A DNA stretch of 64,000 nucleotides from the NCBI RefSeq assembly GCF_019263805.1, contig NZ_CP079195.1, positions 2,901,001 to 2,965,000 on the forward strand, in the 5' to 3' direction. The notes below the pieces were generated by a model. That model was not told the origin of the DNA. It saw only the letters and a program-made list of their open reading frames with translations, and made no database searches. The position numbers and the translations under genes were made by a program. Shown in pieces: positions 63,141 through 64,000 of this stretch (within the stretch, counting starts at the first letter, position 1; each line of letters begins with the position of its first letter). The DNA comes from Polaribacter sp. NJDZ03. GTDB lineage: Bacteria; Bacteroidota; Bacteroidia; Flavobacteriales; Flavobacteriaceae.

Positions 63141-63182
63141 TATTTTTAGTATCTTACTAGGTGAACAAGAAAATATATTGCT

Positions 63183-63899
63183 ATGAATTTACCTTTAAAA
63201 CTTAATGATGTTCTTTTTTTAGATATTGAAACTGTGCCAGAATATGAAGATTGGGAACAGCTTGCAGAAGAAACGCAAGTACTGTACAATAAGAAAACTG
63301 AATACCAACGTAAAGAAGATGTTACGGCCGAAGAGTTTTATGAAAGAGCTGGTATTTGGGCAGAATTTGGCAAGATTGTTTGTATTTCTGTTGGGTATTT
63401 TGTTGATGTTGAAAAGAGAAAACAATTGCGTTTAACTTCTTTTTATGGTGATGATGAACATCTACTTTTAATGGAGTTTAAATCGTTACTAAACTTACAT
63501 TTTAATAAGAAAAGCAATGTTTTATGTGCACATAATGGTAAAGAATTCGATTTTCCTTTTATCGCCAGAAGAATGATTGTACATCAAATAGAATTACCAA
63601 GTAAATTAAACTTGTTTGGTAAAAAGCCTTGGGAAGTTCCGCATATAGATACACTAGAACTATGGAAATTTGGCGATTATAAACATTATACATCACTAAA
63701 ATTATTAACGTCTATTTTAGGTATTCCATCACCAAAAGATGATATTGATGGGAGTGAAGTGGCTAAAGTCTATTACAAAGAAAAAAACCTACAAAGAATT
63801 GTAACCTATTGTGAAAAGGATACCATTGCAGTGGCTCAAATTTTATTGCGTTTTAACAACCAAGAATTATTGAAAGCAGAAGATATTGTAAGTGTTTAA
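63183..63899 (+). CDS. 3'-5' exonuclease, PolB-exonuclease-like (DEDDy)
   Basis: A 238-residue RNase H-fold exonuclease. ExoI motif FLDIETVPEYEDW, ExoII CAHNGKEFDFPFIARRM and ExoIII YCEKDTIAVAQ give the acidic D-E-D-D set with Tyr. It matches the predicted PolB-like 3'-5' exonuclease family in Bacteroidota. Stand-alone gene with its own gap upstream. Substrate (DNA or RNA) is not evident. Confidence 0.85.
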   Translation: MNLPLKLNDVLFLDIETVPEYEDWEQLAEETQVLYNKKTEYQRKEDVTAEEFYERAGIWAEFGKIVCISVGYFVDVEKRKQLRLTSFYGDDEHLLLMEFKSLLNLHFNKKSNVLCAHNGKEFDFPFIARRMIVHQIELPSKLNLFGKKPWEVPHIDTLELWKFGDYKHYTSLKLLTSILGIPSPKDDIDGSEVAKVYYKEKNLQRIVTYCEKDTIAVAQILLRFNNQELLKAEDIVSV

Positions 63900-63957
63900 T
63901 TATTTTGCCGAGATTTATAGAGAAACTCAGACGTATAAAAGAAAATAAGAAGTTTCT

Positions 63958-63985
63958 CCTGCAAGGTTTCCAAAACCTTGTAGGT
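63958..63985 (+). repeat. Family II palindrome
   Basis: CCTGCAAGGTTTCCAAAACC followed by TTGTAGGT, a close inverted repeat at the right edge. Best-conserved copy of the family in the window. No gene is seen in the remaining bases. Confidence 0.75.
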
Positions 63986-64000
63986 GTTTTTAACTATTTT

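Overview
The window is chromosomal DNA from a low-GC member of the Bacteroidota, most likely a marine Flavobacteriaceae (Polaribacter/Tenacibaculum-like). Evidence: a secreted protein with a type IX secretion (T9SS) tail at 62278-63087; lipoproteins and outer-membrane beta-barrel proteins typical of the phylum; Bacteroidota promoter boxes (TAnnTTTG) upstream of many genes; and no obvious Shine-Dalgarno sequences. The genus is inferred, not demonstrated. No rRNA, tRNA, CRISPR array or insertion sequence was recognised.

Layout. 1-3914: the 3' part of an RND efflux pump with its TolC partner. 3976-6207: a small membrane protein, a Crp/Fnr-type regulator, a haem-binding lipoprotein and a thioredoxin. 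6355-8949: nadA-nadB (de novo NAD synthesis). 9054-13369: a methyltransferase, a TlpA-like thioredoxin and cytochrome bd oxidase (cydAB). 13459-21529: a TetR-controlled ABC exporter (TolC, HlyD, two ATPases, two permeases), with a GxxExxY gene and many palindromic intergenic repeats inserted in it. 21672-23855: an SLC12-like transporter. 23873-25942: pncA-pncB (NAD salvage). 26248-32915: a second RND efflux operon with a PII-like gene and a DUF2892 gene at its end. 32937-39225: envelope and metabolic genes, plus a tiny Cys-rich gene. 39415-43131: rnpA, an S41 protease and a DUF6909-like gene. 43164-57724: a surface-polysaccharide locus (Wzz-like, rmlBAC, Wzx, glycosyltransferases, two Wzy/WaaL-like proteins, a priming sugar transferase). 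57835-63899: purD, a MurG-like transferase, a PhoR/PhoB-like pair, a T9SS cargo protein and an exonuclease.

The strongest unifying signal is regulatory. Five promoters in the first 27 kb each carry a Crp/Fnr-like dyad whose centre lies exactly 36.5 bp from the last base of the TAnnTTTG box. They serve the small membrane protein, the haem lipoprotein, the TlpA-like thioredoxin (minus strand), cydAB and the second RND operon. Four dyads are GTAAC-N4-GTTAC (one of them with one mismatch); one is TGAT-N4-ATCA. A Crp/Fnr gene sits among them, and its stop codon lies inside one dyad. This looks like a local respiratory/redox regulon that includes a drug or metabolite efflux pump.

The second signal is repeat-driven remodelling. 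At least four families of short palindromic or low-complexity repeats fill the gaps of the efflux operons. One ATPase has a C-terminus encoded by a repeat-like hairpin. A 204-bp tandem duplication has created a second, truncated start for an ABC permease. A GxxExxY (PD-(D/E)XK-like) gene lies in the middle of the densest repeat cluster.
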